Of a DNA stretch of 9,261 bases, positions 1-7,200 are shown in pieces (positions within the stretch are counted from its first letter, which is position 1; the number at the start of each line of letters is the position of its first letter). Under the pieces are notes generated by a model. That model did not search any database. It worked only from the letters and a program-made list of their open reading frames with translations, and was not told where the DNA came from. The stretch lies in NCBI GenBank assembly GCA_900762815.1, contig CAAFHX010000016.1:1-9261 (forward strand), written 5' to 3'. Origin of the DNA: Candidatus Avelusimicrobium facis (GTDB taxonomy: Bacteria > Elusimicrobiota > Elusimicrobia > Elusimicrobiales > Elusimicrobiaceae). A program made the translations under genes and the position numbers.

Positions 1-6
1 TGTAGG

Positions 7-12
7 TAAAAT
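7..12 (+). promoter_or_regulatory. Possible -10 box for the pilin gene
   Basis: TAAAAT matches five of six bases of the TATAAT consensus and would start a transcript near position 19, a few bases before the Shine-Dalgarno site of the pilin gene. The matching -35 region would lie outside the window, so this rests on one short, A/T-rich motif. The pilin gene could equally be transcribed from further upstream. Confidence 0.22.
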
Positions 13-24
13 TTAACAAAAAAA

Positions 25-34
25 GGAAGGGGAG
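25..34 (+). promoter_or_regulatory. Strong ribosome binding site that decides the pilin start
   Basis: GGAAGGGGAG lies directly before the ATG at 36. The same string AAGGGGAGTAT precedes the ACT-domain gene on the other strand (around 1162-1172). It supports translation from position 36, giving a long leader, because the internal ATG at 177 has no purine-rich sequence in front of it. Confidence 0.7.
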
Positions 35-35
35 T

Positions 36-695
36 ATGAAAAAGCTTTCTACGGGCCGATTGGGTCGGTTATTCTTCAACGCCGTCACCCTGGAAAGTCG
101 TAGTCCGGGGTCTGTCGTTATAAACAAGAGGAAAACAACGGATGCTGGAACCCTGCGGGCCGCCCAACCTTCCCGCATGACCTTAGGTGATGAACGGCGC
201 GGCGGCTTTACGCTTATTGAGTTATTAGTCGTCGTGCTCATCATCGGTATCCTGTCTGCTATTGCCTTACCGCAATATCAAAAGGCGGTGGAAAAGAGCC
301 GGGCCGCCGAGGGCCTGATTATGCTGCGCCATTTGCATGACTTGGGCCAGGTGGCCTTGTTGTCTGACCCGGAGGCCTCTCAATTGTCTTTTGAAGCGTT
401 GGGGGCGAACATCCAAGGGTATACCTTGCACTCAGACGGAGGGGATCAAGTCGCTTGCAATAAAAATTGGTGTTTTATGACGTATTCTCAACTTTGGGGA
501 GATTGGCCCATGGATAGCCCCGATGCCCCCATGGCCCGGCGGTATATCGGCGGATATGACGGTGAACTTTTGTATTCTTTGGAATATGTTTCTTCGCAAG
601 GCAGCGGCCCCCATGGGCAAATTATTTGCACGGATGATGCTGGCAATTATTGTTCCTTCTTTGGCACCACCAGCGGAAATCCGATAAAGATGTAG
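36..695 (+). CDS. Type IV pilin-like (prepilin) protein with 57-residue leader
   Basis: A 219-residue prepilin. Residues 57-62 (GFTLIE) form the prepilin peptidase site: cleavage is expected between G57 and F58, N-methylation on F58, and E62 is the conserved Glu+5. Residues 58-78 are the hydrophobic N-terminal helix that anchors the subunit in the membrane and packs in the pilus core; [13 protein letters not shown] follows. The C-terminal globular part has four cysteines (141, 146, 198, 206), plausibly two disulfides. Pilins of this kind assemble into type IV pili or type II-secretion-like pseudopili; which applies here cannot be told, since no assembly genes are nearby. The leader is odd: usual leaders are about 6-25 residues, whereas the ATG with the strong ribosome site gives 57. 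Starting at Met48 (ATG at 177) would give a classical 10-residue leader but has no ribosome site. Much of the extra leader is encoded by nested inverted repeats. The family is certain, the exact role unknown. Confidence 0.93.
   Translation: MKKLSTGRLGRLFFNAVTLESRSPGSVVINKRKTTDAGTLRAAQPSRMTLGDERRGGFTLIELLVVVLIIGILSAIALPQYQKAVEKSRAAEGLIMLRHLHDLGQVALLSDPEASQLSFEALGANIQGYTLHSDGGDQVACNKNWCFMTYSQLWGDWPMDSPDAPMARRYIGGYDGELLYSLEYVSSQGSGPHGQIICTDDAGNYCSFFGTTSGNPIKM
80..199. repeat. Nested palindromic element inside the prepilin leader coding sequence
   Basis: Three levels of inverted symmetry lie within about 120 bp. The outer arms are CGCCGTCACC (80-89) and GGTGATGAACGGCG (186-199), complementary except for a 4-base TGAT/ATGA-type insertion in the right arm. 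A first inner hairpin pairs CCCTGGA (88-94) with TCCGGGG (104-110), seven pairs including one G-T. A second pairs ATGCTGGAA (142-150) with TTCCCGCAT (170-178), eight of nine pairs. The reading frame of the pilin runs through all of it and codes for roughly residues 16-55, the part of the leader upstream of the cleavage site. This looks like a dispersed palindromic repeat that was captured in frame; that origin is an inference, since no second copy is in the window. Confidence 0.5.
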
Positions 696-710
696 CTTTT
701 GTTTCAACAA

Positions 711-742
711 AAAAACCCCGGGCCGAAAGGTCCGGGGTTTTT
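711..742. terminator. Bidirectional intrinsic terminator between convergent genes
   Basis: AAAAACCCCGGGCC (711-724), a GAAA loop (725-728) and GGTCCGGGGTTTTT (729-742) form a 14-pair stem with one G-T pair. A/T runs on both sides supply a U tract in either direction. It starts 15 bases after the pilin stop (693-695) and ends 11 bases before the stop of the minus-strand ACT gene (754), so it can terminate both. On the minus strand the G-T pair becomes an A-C mismatch, but the U tract there is longer, because the A run continues through 708-715 with one interruption. Confidence 0.9.
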
Positions 743-753
743 ACTGCGCAATG

Positions 754-1161
754 TTAGAACAGGCCGGAGCTTTCTAGGGCGCTCAGCGCCTCGGTAATGT
801 GGCTGACTACGACGATAAAACGCGTTCGTCCGTCGCCACAGCTGGCCCCGTAAATGGTGGTAATGTTGATGTTCTTTTTGTGCAACACATCGCCGATGTC
901 GCGCGCCAAGCCCACCCGGTCCACCGCGTCTATGCAAATGGCATCCGTTTTGACGCTGGTAAACCCGGCCTTGGTCAGCGCATGGCTGATTTCGGCATTG
1001 TAATTGACGGCCACACGCAGCACCGCCGCATCAAAGCGTACATCTTGCGAAATGGCAATTAAATTTACGCGCTCCCGCACAAACAGGTCGGCAAATTTCT
1101 TTAAAGCACCCGGCTCATTGACCAGGAAAACGCTGTATTGCTTTACTACGCTGATCGCCAT
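754..1161 (-). CDS. Small protein of two tandem ACT domains
   Basis: A 135-residue protein made almost wholly of two ACT-type beta-alpha-beta-beta-alpha-beta units, about residues 6-66 and 73-132. The first has the turn NEPGAL (15-20) after beta-1 and the second DRVGLARDIG (81-90); the Gly in this turn is where ACT domains typically bind amino acids between subunits. No enzymatic domain is attached, so it should act as a ligand sensor or regulatory partner. Free-standing double-ACT proteins are common, often linked to amino-acid metabolism, but the ligand cannot be read from the sequence. The start is supported by AAGGGGAGTAT just upstream on the minus strand. It lies 56 bases after the phosphatase gene on the same strand with no terminator between, so it is probably the last gene of that transcript, which ends at the 711-742 hairpin. 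Confidence 0.88.
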   Translation of the reverse strand: MAISVVKQYSVFLVNEPGALKKFADLFVRERVNLIAISQDVRFDAAVLRVAVNYNAEISHALTKAGFTSVKTDAICIDAVDRVGLARDIGDVLHKKNINITTIYGASCGDGRTRFIVVVSHITEALSALESSGLF

Positions 1162-1217
1162 ATACTCCCCTTACTCAAACCCTTACTGCCAAGCGGTCCG
1201 TTGCAGCGGCCGCCGTA

Positions 1218-2003
1218 TTACTTCAACCCTTTTTTTATTATATCAAACATTTCTTTGTGGATTTTGCCGTTTGTAGCCAAGGTCTGCGCCCCAAAGGTTT
1301 CCAGGTTCTTCCACTTTTTGCCGGAAAAATCCGTTACTTTGCCGCCGGCTTCTTCCAAAATCAATTTCCCGGCGGAGATATCCCACGGGTTAAGGCTATC
1401 TTCCCAATATCCGTCAAAGCGGCCCGCCGCCACCCAGCACATATCCAGCGCGGCCGAACCCAGACGGCGGATGTCGTGGCAAGACAAAATAAAATCTTTA
1501 AACCGTTTAAGCAGTTCGTCCATGCGCCCTTGCCGCACATACGGAAAGCCCGTTACCAGCAAGGCGTCTTGCAGCCGGTTGACTTTGGACACCCGGATTT
1601 TTTTGCCGTTGAGCGTGGCCCCTTTGCCTTTGCGCGCCAGGAACATTTCATCGGCGCAGACGTCATACACGCCGCCGAGTACAATGTCGTTTTTATACGC
1701 CAAGGCCACAGAAACGGAAAAGTGCGGCATGCCGTGGGCAAAATTGGTGGTGCCGTCTATGGGGTCTATGACCCATTTCCAGGCGCTGCCGGTATTTTTC
1801 AGGCCGTTTTCCTCGGCCAAAAAATCATGCTCCGGGAAGTTCTTTTTGATGATTTTTAAAATGGCATTTTGGCAGGCTACATCCACCCGGGTAACCAGGT
1901 TGGCCCGGCCCTTGAGCTCGTAGCTGACCTTGCCCGCGTGTTTACGCGCCAAGGCTCCGGCGGTTTGCAGACATTGTTTTAAAACGGTCCATTCTTTGTT
2001 CAT
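1218..2003 (-). CDS. Inositol monophosphatase family protein (SuhB/IMPase-like)
   Basis: A 261-residue Mg2+-dependent, Li+-sensitive-type phosphatase of normal family length. Metal ligands are in place: E64 in FLAEENG (61-67), D80 and D83 in the signature DPIDGTTNFAHG (80-91), and D208 in NPWDISAG (205-212). The segment RRLGSAALDMCW (179-190) matches the family's substrate-side region. Members hydrolyse inositol-1-phosphate, histidinol phosphate, 3'-phosphoadenosine nucleotides or other sugar phosphates, and E. coli SuhB also has a role in rRNA transcription; the sequence does not say which applies. The ATG at 2003-2001 overlaps the TGA of the upstream nuclease-like gene (2002-2000) as ATGA, implying translational coupling. 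No signal peptide is seen, so it should be cytoplasmic. The enzyme family is certain, the substrate is not. Confidence 0.94.
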   Translation of the reverse strand: MNKEWTVLKQCLQTAGALARKHAGKVSYELKGRANLVTRVDVACQNAILKIIKKNFPEHDFLAEENGLKNTGSAWKWVIDPIDGTTNFAHGMPHFSVSVALAYKNDIVLGGVYDVCADEMFLARKGKGATLNGKKIRVSKVNRLQDALLVTGFPYVRQGRMDELLKRFKDFILSCHDIRRLGSAALDMCWVAAGRFDGYWEDSLNPWDISAGKLILEEAGGKVTDFSGKKWKNLETFGAQTLATNGKIHKEMFDIIKKGLK

Positions 2004-3487
2004 TTGAGTTTCAGTACATCGGCCTGTTTGAGTTTATCTTCCAAGTACAACATGGCTTTGCAATCGTCCTCGTTGTACATCAGCACTTTTTGCAGCAAGG
2101 CGTCGTTGCCGGTTTTGAGCCAATTGGTAAAATAGACCATGCTGTCCATGGCTCCGCAGTCGTCTTGGCGCCAGTGAAAGCCGAAAGCCGGGGCCGCCGC
2201 CTTCAACGAAAAGCTCGGCGCGGGCAAATAAAAGGCCTTTTGCGCGGCCACCTTTAAGTCATAGCACAGGCTGACCAACAGGTTGAGTTTTTGCTCGTCG
2301 TGCTTGTTTTCTAAGGCCATTTTACGCATTTTTTTGGCTTCGTATTCCGTCCAATGGTACAAAACGGTGTCTTGCGGCTCTTGAATGTAATCGTAAAATT
2401 GTTCAAAAATTTTGATTTCTTCTTCCGGCGTTTTCGCCACAAAAGAGACGTACTTGTCGGCCTCTTTATCCCAAATGCCAATCAGGTATACAAAGGACAC
2501 ATTGTCCTTGGTAAAGGTTTCCGTGGCTTCAAAATCAAAATACAAATTGTGCTTTTTGGCCGGCGGGGGGAAGTGCCCTTCCTCACGCAAGACCGGGCGG
2601 TGGTGCAAATACGCCATGCTGTTGTAATAGGCGTCGGTGGCATAGGGTTCTTCTAAAATGGAGCGGATTTTTTCCAGCCCGGCATGAGCGACATCGTCGG
2701 TGGTGTGCAGGCCGTAAATTTTCAGGCATTGGCGCATTTCCGCGCTGAGGGCCGGCAGCATTTGCAAATCCTTGCTTTCCGCCACCACTTTGTTGGCGTA
2801 GACGCGCCAAGGTGAGCTGGCGGCCTTGGGCGGCTTGTGCGCCTCGGGCCGGGCTTGTCCGTCGCGGATCGCGCGGAAATAGGCCAGCTCCCGCACCAAG
2901 CGGTCCTCGTGGTCTAAGTAATCCACCAGCACGCTTTTGCCCTTGAGCTCCACCCGGCAATAGCGCGGCGTAAAGCCTTGTACTTCCGATAAAATGTGAT
3001 TGAGCAGCGACACCTGCAGCGCGTAGTGCTCCTTGAGGTCGTGGGCGCGTTTGAACTGAACAATGCGGTAATAGTAAGGGCCAAATACGCTGCGCCCGTC
3101 GTCCACGCGTTCCAATAAATTAATGCTGCCGTATACGCTTTTGGGCAGATTCCACAGGGCGGCGTTGGCGATGGCGCTGTGTCCCTCGGCCATGGCGCGC
3201 AACGTGCCCTGAAAGCGTTCCGTCTCGTTGGTGGCCGACACGAATACCACCCCCGGGAAATGCCGTTTGATCCATTCGTCGCGGGCATTGCGGTCTGTGC
3301 GGACTTTGAGGTTTTCGTAGCGGTTGATTTCTACGACGGCTTCCTCTTGCGGCGCATGGAAAAAACACCAAATGCCAAAAGGGTCCTCTAATAAAGAGAA
3401 CATTTTAGAGGCGTTAAAATCCCCCTTGCCGGGGGTACGCCCTGTAGAAAAACGGGTAAAAAGCGTGTGGGTTAATGTGTCGTCCAT
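2000..3487 (-). CDS. TM0106-like nuclease: RecB-like N-terminal half plus RNase H-like exonuclease domain
   Basis: A 495-residue two-part protein. The C-terminal part (about 311-490) is an RNase H-fold, DEDD-type exonuclease domain (PF13482-like): YFDFEATE (316-323) gives the first acidic pair D318/E320, VLYHWTEYE (375-383) the middle strand, FSLKAAAPAFGF (426-437) the usual SLK segment, and YNEDDCKAM (471-479) the last motif with D474/D475. The N-terminal part (about 20-190) resembles the RecB/Cas4-like PD-(D/E)XK half of the TM0106 family, with SVYGSINLLERV (117-128) and YYYRIVQFKRA (138-148) followed by the helix with ALQ (156-158). At the two metal positions it shows N123 and Q144 instead of D and D/E, so this half may be catalytically dead and serve in nucleic-acid binding; that depends on my unaided alignment. 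Residues 245-275 may form a helix-hairpin-helix-like linker. It is first in a coupled pair with the phosphatase. The biological role of the family is not established. Confidence 0.85.
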   Translation of the reverse strand: MDDTLTHTLFTRFSTGRTPGKGDFNASKMFSLLEDPFGIWCFFHAPQEEAVVEINRYENLKVRTDRNARDEWIKRHFPGVVFVSATNETERFQGTLRAMAEGHSAIANAALWNLPKSVYGSINLLERVDDGRSVFGPYYYRIVQFKRAHDLKEHYALQVSLLNHILSEVQGFTPRYCRVELKGKSVLVDYLDHEDRLVRELAYFRAIRDGQARPEAHKPPKAASSPWRVYANKVVAESKDLQMLPALSAEMRQCLKIYGLHTTDDVAHAGLEKIRSILEEPYATDAYYNSMAYLHHRPVLREEGHFPPPAKKHNLYFDFEATETFTKDNVSFVYLIGIWDKEADKYVSFVAKTPEEEIKIFEQFYDYIQEPQDTVLYHWTEYEAKKMRKMALENKHDEQKLNLLVSLCYDLKVAAQKAFYLPAPSFSLKAAAPAFGFHWRQDDCGAMDSMVYFTNWLKTGNDALLQKVLMYNEDDCKAMLYLEDKLKQADVLKLK

Positions 3488-3496
3488 TACCTATAT

Positions 3497-3525
3497 TCTA
3501 TATATTTTTGCCGGGAGCTGCACAA
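3497..3525 (-). promoter_or_regulatory. Candidate promoter for the nuclease-phosphatase-ACT operon
   Basis: On the minus strand TTGTGC (3525-3520) and TATAGA (3502-3497) are separated by 17 bases, or TAGAAT two bases further on with a 19-base spacer. Either would start transcription within about ten bases of the ATG at 3487, leaving a very short leader in which only a weak AGG precedes the start. The region is A/T-rich, so chance matches are likely. Confidence 0.35.
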
Positions 3526-3563
3526 AATACGCCCAATTCGGTGCGCGGAAACGAAACAAGCGT

Positions 3564-3580
3564 ATTTTTCGCGTGAAAAT
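3564..3580. repeat. Short inverted repeat in the divergent promoter region
   Basis: ATTTTTC (3564-3570) and GAAAAT (3575-3580) flank GCGT, a near-perfect palindrome lying where the -35 region of the plus-strand gene at 3598 would be. It could be an operator for the divergent pair, but A/T-rich symmetry of this size also arises by chance. Confidence 0.25.
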
Positions 3581-3582
3581 AT

Positions 3583-3593
3583 GATAATATAAT
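3583..3593 (+). promoter_or_regulatory. -10 region of the coiled-coil gene, suggesting a near-leaderless mRNA
   Basis: GATAAT (3583-3588) and a perfect TATAAT (3588-3593) overlap by one base. They would set transcription starts at about 3594-3596 or 3599-3601, that is at or next to the ATG at 3598. The -35 match is poor (TTTTTC, 3565-3570, 17 bases before TATAAT). There is no Shine-Dalgarno sequence before the ATG, which fits a leaderless transcript. Confidence 0.45.
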
Positions 3594-3597
3594 ACAT

Positions 3598-4029
3598 ATG
3601 CTCAACGCGTTGCTTTTTCAACTCATTGGTTTTGTGGTGTGCTTTGTTTTGCTGTTTTATTTTACGGCAAAATACCGCGCTGCTTTGGTGCGCGAAACGG
3701 ATTTGGATTACCCGGTGGAGGACTTGACCGTCATGACGGTGGCCAAACCGGCGTTTGCTTCGCGCGCGTCCATTTTAAGTTCCTTGCAAAACACCTCCGC
3801 GTTGGAAGTGGCGGATTTGAAAGAAAAAGTGAAAGAATTGCATTACCGTTTGGAAGAGTTAAAATTGGCGCAGGATAAAAACAACGCCGATTTGAACAAA
3901 CTGGTGGCCCGCATGGAGCAGCGCCTGTCTACCTTTGAACAAGAGTATGTAACAAAACTGCAGCCGACTTTGCTGAGCCTGATTGAAGAATTGGAAAACA
4001 TGAAGGTTACCGAAAAGCCGGCCAAATAG
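3598..4029 (+). CDS. Hypothetical membrane-anchored coiled-coil protein
   Basis: A 143-residue protein that I do not recognise. Residues 4-23 are a single hydrophobic segment (LFQLIGFVVCFVLLFYF core) without a signal-peptidase site, so it should be an N-terminal membrane anchor. Basic residues follow (K25, R27, R32), which favours the C-terminal part facing the cytoplasm. Residues 24-66 are a linker. Residues about 68-136 form a heptad-rich, highly charged helix (ALEVADLKEKVKELHYRLEE, then a second stretch to the end) typical of a coiled coil. No catalytic motif is visible. An in-frame stop at 3574-3576 makes the ATG at 3598 the only upstream start. It stands alone between a divergent promoter region and a terminator, so it is probably a single-gene transcript. 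A structural or scaffold role is possible, but nothing in the neighbours points to one. Confidence 0.8.
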   Translation: MLNALLFQLIGFVVCFVLLFYFTAKYRAALVRETDLDYPVEDLTVMTVAKPAFASRASILSSLQNTSALEVADLKEKVKELHYRLEELKLAQDKNNADLNKLVARMEQRLSTFEQEYVTKLQPTLLSLIEELENMKVTEKPAK

Positions 4030-4050
4030 CAAAATTTGCCTTCATTTTAC

Positions 4051-4086
4051 AAACCTGCCTGCTAACTCCGGGCAGGTTTGTTTTTT
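4051..4086 (+). terminator. Rho-independent terminator after the coiled-coil gene
   Basis: AAACCTGCC (4051-4059) and GGCAGGTTT (4071-4079) form a perfect 9-bp stem with an 11-base loop, followed by GTTTTTT (4080-4086). It lies 21 bases after the stop codon at 4027-4029 and separates this gene from the megasynthase. Confidence 0.92.
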
Positions 4087-4101
4087 AAACCGGGCTCAGG
4101 T

Positions 4102-4132
4102 CAAAAATCTTATGCGAGCAATTAGATTTTTG
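4102..4132. repeat. 9-bp inverted repeat upstream of the megasynthase promoter
   Basis: CAAAAATCT (4102-4110) and AGATTTTTG (4124-4132) are exact complements around a 13-base spacer. The repeat ends about 30 bases before the -35 box at 4164 and has no U run right after it, so it reads better as a regulatory site (activator or repressor binding) than as a second terminator. No known operator is recognised. Confidence 0.4.
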
Positions 4133-4163
4133 GTTAAGCACGTTTTTAAAACACCCTTTTGCC

Positions 4164-4192
4164 TTGGCCTGCCCCTCCAAATTTCATATAAT
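4164..4192 (+). promoter_or_regulatory. Sigma70-like promoter of the megasynthase gene
   Basis: TTGGCC (4164-4169, four of six consensus bases) and a perfect TATAAT (4187-4192) are separated by exactly 17 bases. Transcription would start near 4199, giving an mRNA leader of about 35 bases that contains the Shine-Dalgarno site. Position, spacing and the terminator just upstream make this the best promoter candidate in the window. Confidence 0.65.
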
Positions 4193-4223
4193 ATCCTTAT
4201 ATATAGAGTTTTACCCAAAACTC

Positions 4224-4228
4224 GGGAG
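4224..4228 (+). promoter_or_regulatory. Ribosome binding site of the megasynthase gene
   Basis: GGGAG ends five bases before the ATG at 4234. The encoded protein begins with the conserved KS opening EPIAIVGIGA a few residues later, so this start fits both the signal and the domain boundary. Confidence 0.7.
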
Positions 4229-4233
4229 ACACA

Positions 4234-7200
4234 ATGAACAATAAAACCAAAGAGCCTATTGCCATTGTCGGCATTGGCGCCATTATGCCCGGAGCTTTAA
4301 GCAAAGATGAGTTCTGGCAAAACATTCAAACTGGTAAATATTGCATCACCGAAATCCCCGCTTCTTACTGGGACTATAAACTTTTCTACAGCCCAGACCA
4401 CAAAGCCGAAGATAAACTTTACTCCAAAATCGGCGGCTTTATTCCGGAAGGTTTCAAATTTAATTCCATTAAGTACCGCATTCCGCCGCAAATTGCCAAG
4501 CAGATGGACACGGTCCAACACTTGGCCATTGAAACCACGCGCATGGCGCTGGAAGACAGCGGATACGATAAAAAAGAATTCAATCGCGACCGCTGCGCGG
4601 TGATTATGGGCAACTCCATGGGGGGCATGAAGAATGAAATGTCCAACACCCGCCTCAACCGCCCCTTCCTGTATGAAATTTTAAAAGATACCCCGACTTA
4701 CAAAGCCCTTCCGCCCGATGCCGAGCAAAAGCTGATGGACGAAATGGACGAAGGCGTGCGCCAGAAATTTACCCCCATTACCGAAGATTCCATGCCGGGG
4801 GAACTGGCCAATGTCATCGCCGGGCGCCTGGCCAACGTGTTTGACGTGCACGGCACCAACTTTACCGTAGACGCCGCGTGCGCCACCTCGCTGGCGGCGG
4901 TGGACCAAGCCGTCAACGGCTTGCGCGAAGGAAATTTTGATATGGCCATTGTCGGCGGCGTAGACCAAATGATGTCGCCTTCCGCTTATATTAAGTTCTG
5001 CAAAATCGGCGCACTGTCCGAGCACGGCTCTTGCCCGTTTGACGCCAAGGCCGACGGCTTTGTCATGGCCGAGGGCGCCGGCACCGTGATTTTAAAACGT
5101 CTTTCCGACGCGGTTAAAGACGGCGACAAAGTGTACGCCGTGATCCGCGCCGTGGGCGCTTCTTCCGACGGGAAAGGCAAAGGCATTACCGCCCCCAACC
5201 CCAAGGGCCAAAAAATTGCCGTAGAAAAAACCTTTGAACAGCTGGACTATACCCCGGGGGATGTGGGCCTGATTGAAGCGCACGGCACCAGCACCCGCGT
5301 GGGGGACGCGGTGGAGCTCAATGCGCTCTACGATATTTTCAGCCCGTACGCCAAACCGGGCACCATCGGTTTGGGCAGCGTCAAGAGCCAAATCGGCCAC
5401 GCCAAAGCCGCCGCCGGCATTGCCTCTTTAATCAAGACCTCCTTGGCCTTATATAATAAGGTGTTGCCGCCCTCTGTTAATTTTCAAACACCCAATCCGA
5501 CGGTGGATTGGGCCACCAGCCCGTTCCGCGTGATTACGCAGGCCGAGCCGTGGAATACCGATAAGGTGCGCCGCGCCAATGTCTCCGCTTTTGGTTTTGG
5601 CGGGACGAACTTCCATGTGGCTTTGGAAGAAATGAACGACGACCTGGTCCGCAAAACGCAAAATGCCGCGCAAGATAAAGTCTGCGCCGCCGCTATTTCC
5701 CATCCGACCCCTGCCGTACAGGAGCAATCAAACATGAACGCAACCAATTACAGCCTGTTAGTTCCGGGCGAAAAAATCCAAAGTGATGTATTGACCTTCT
5801 CGGCCGATACGAAACAAGATTTGTTTAATGCCTTGGGCAAAGCCGTCTTGGCCATTGAATATGACCCGACCTACCTGCCCCGCATTGCTTATCAAAACCA
5901 CCTGCAAAAGCCGCACAAATTCGCCGTGGCCATCAATGTGGAAAACCCGGAGAAATTGAAAGAAAAAATTGAATATTTCATCAAAATCGCCGGCGGCCAG
6001 GATGTGTGGGCGCAGGAATCTTTGTATTTAAAGATGAAAGGCATCTATCCGTTTACGCCCAGTGAGATCAAACCCAAAGTTTGTTTCATGTTCCCGGGCC
6101 AAGGCTCCCAGTATGTGGACATGATGAAAGATTTGGCCTCTAAGTACAAAGTGGTCATGGATACCTTTATGGAGGCCGACCGCATTTTGGTGGGCCTGAT
6201 CGGGCAGAACTTGACCGATACGCTCTGGAGCAAACCGGGCGAAAACAAAGAACAGCTGGCCGAACGCGAAGCCGCTATCAAAAAGACCGAAATGACCCAG
6301 CCGGCCGTCTTGACCGCCGATGTGGCCATGATGCGCCTGCTCTCTTCTTTTGGCCTGAAACCCGATGTGGTCATGGGCCACAGCTTGGGCGAATACGCCG
6401 CTGCGGTGGCTGCGGGCATTTTTGATTTTGAAAACGGCCTCAAAGCCGTTTGCACCCGTGCCAAAGCCATGGCCGACATTAAGGTGGAAGACAATGGCAA
6501 AATGGCCTCTATCGCCGCGCCGACCGAACAGGTGGAGCCGCAGCTTTCGCGCATTAGCGGTTACGTGGCCGTGGCCAACAAAAACTGCCCCACGCAAACG
6601 GTCATTGCCGGCAACAGCAAGTCCATCGACGACGCCATTAAAATGTTTACCGATATGGGCATTCAAGCGGTGCAAATCCCGGTTTCGCATGCGTTCCACT
6701 CCGAAATCGTCCGCCCGGCGATGCCCAAATACCGCGCTTTCTTAGACACCTTGACGGTCAACGCCCCCAAGATGCCCATTACCACCAACGTCACGGCGGA
6801 GTTTTATCCCTCCGACCCCGAGAAAATCAAAGACCTCATGGTAACGCAGATTTCCCACTCGGTGGAATGGATTAAGCAGCTTAAAACCACCTACGATTCC
6901 GGCGTGCGCTTGTTCGTAGAGTGCGGCCCCAAGCGCGTACTTTCGGCCTTGGCCACCAACACCTTGGCGGACAAAAAAGACATCAAAGTCTTGGCCTCCA
7001 ACCACCCCAAAAAGGGCGGCATTGTGGAATTTAACGATATGTTTGCCAATATGATTTCCTCCGGGATTCACATTGATTGGAAGGGCACCGACGTATTGGG
7101 CGACCACTCCACCTTCAACCCGGCTTTTGCCCAATGGGCAGGCGCGGCGGCCCCTGCGGCGGCTGCTCCGGTCCAACCGGCGGCGACTTGCGCGGCGCAG

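Noticed and set aside
1162..1217. GC-rich palindrome GCGGCCGC between the phosphatase and ACT genes as a terminator
   Set aside because: Only four to five base pairs can form with nearby sequence and no T run follows on the minus strand, so the ACT gene is more likely co-transcribed.
1138..1923. A 261-codon open frame on the plus strand
   Set aside because: It lies opposite the phosphatase gene, whose metal-binding motifs are complete. Its own translation is rich in Ser, Pro and Arg with no domain, and it has no ribosome site.
4139..4160. Small palindrome GTTTTTAAAAC upstream of the megasynthase promoter
   Set aside because: It is eleven A/T-rich bases in an A/T-rich intergenic region, and chance is a sufficient explanation.
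6028..6699. A 223-codon open frame on the minus strand, with a 225-codon one at 6742-7419 and a 249-codon one at 7894-8643
   Set aside because: All are antisense to well-conserved AT and KS codons of the megasynthase. Their translations are His/Gly/Phe-rich shadows typical of the complement of a GC-rich gene.
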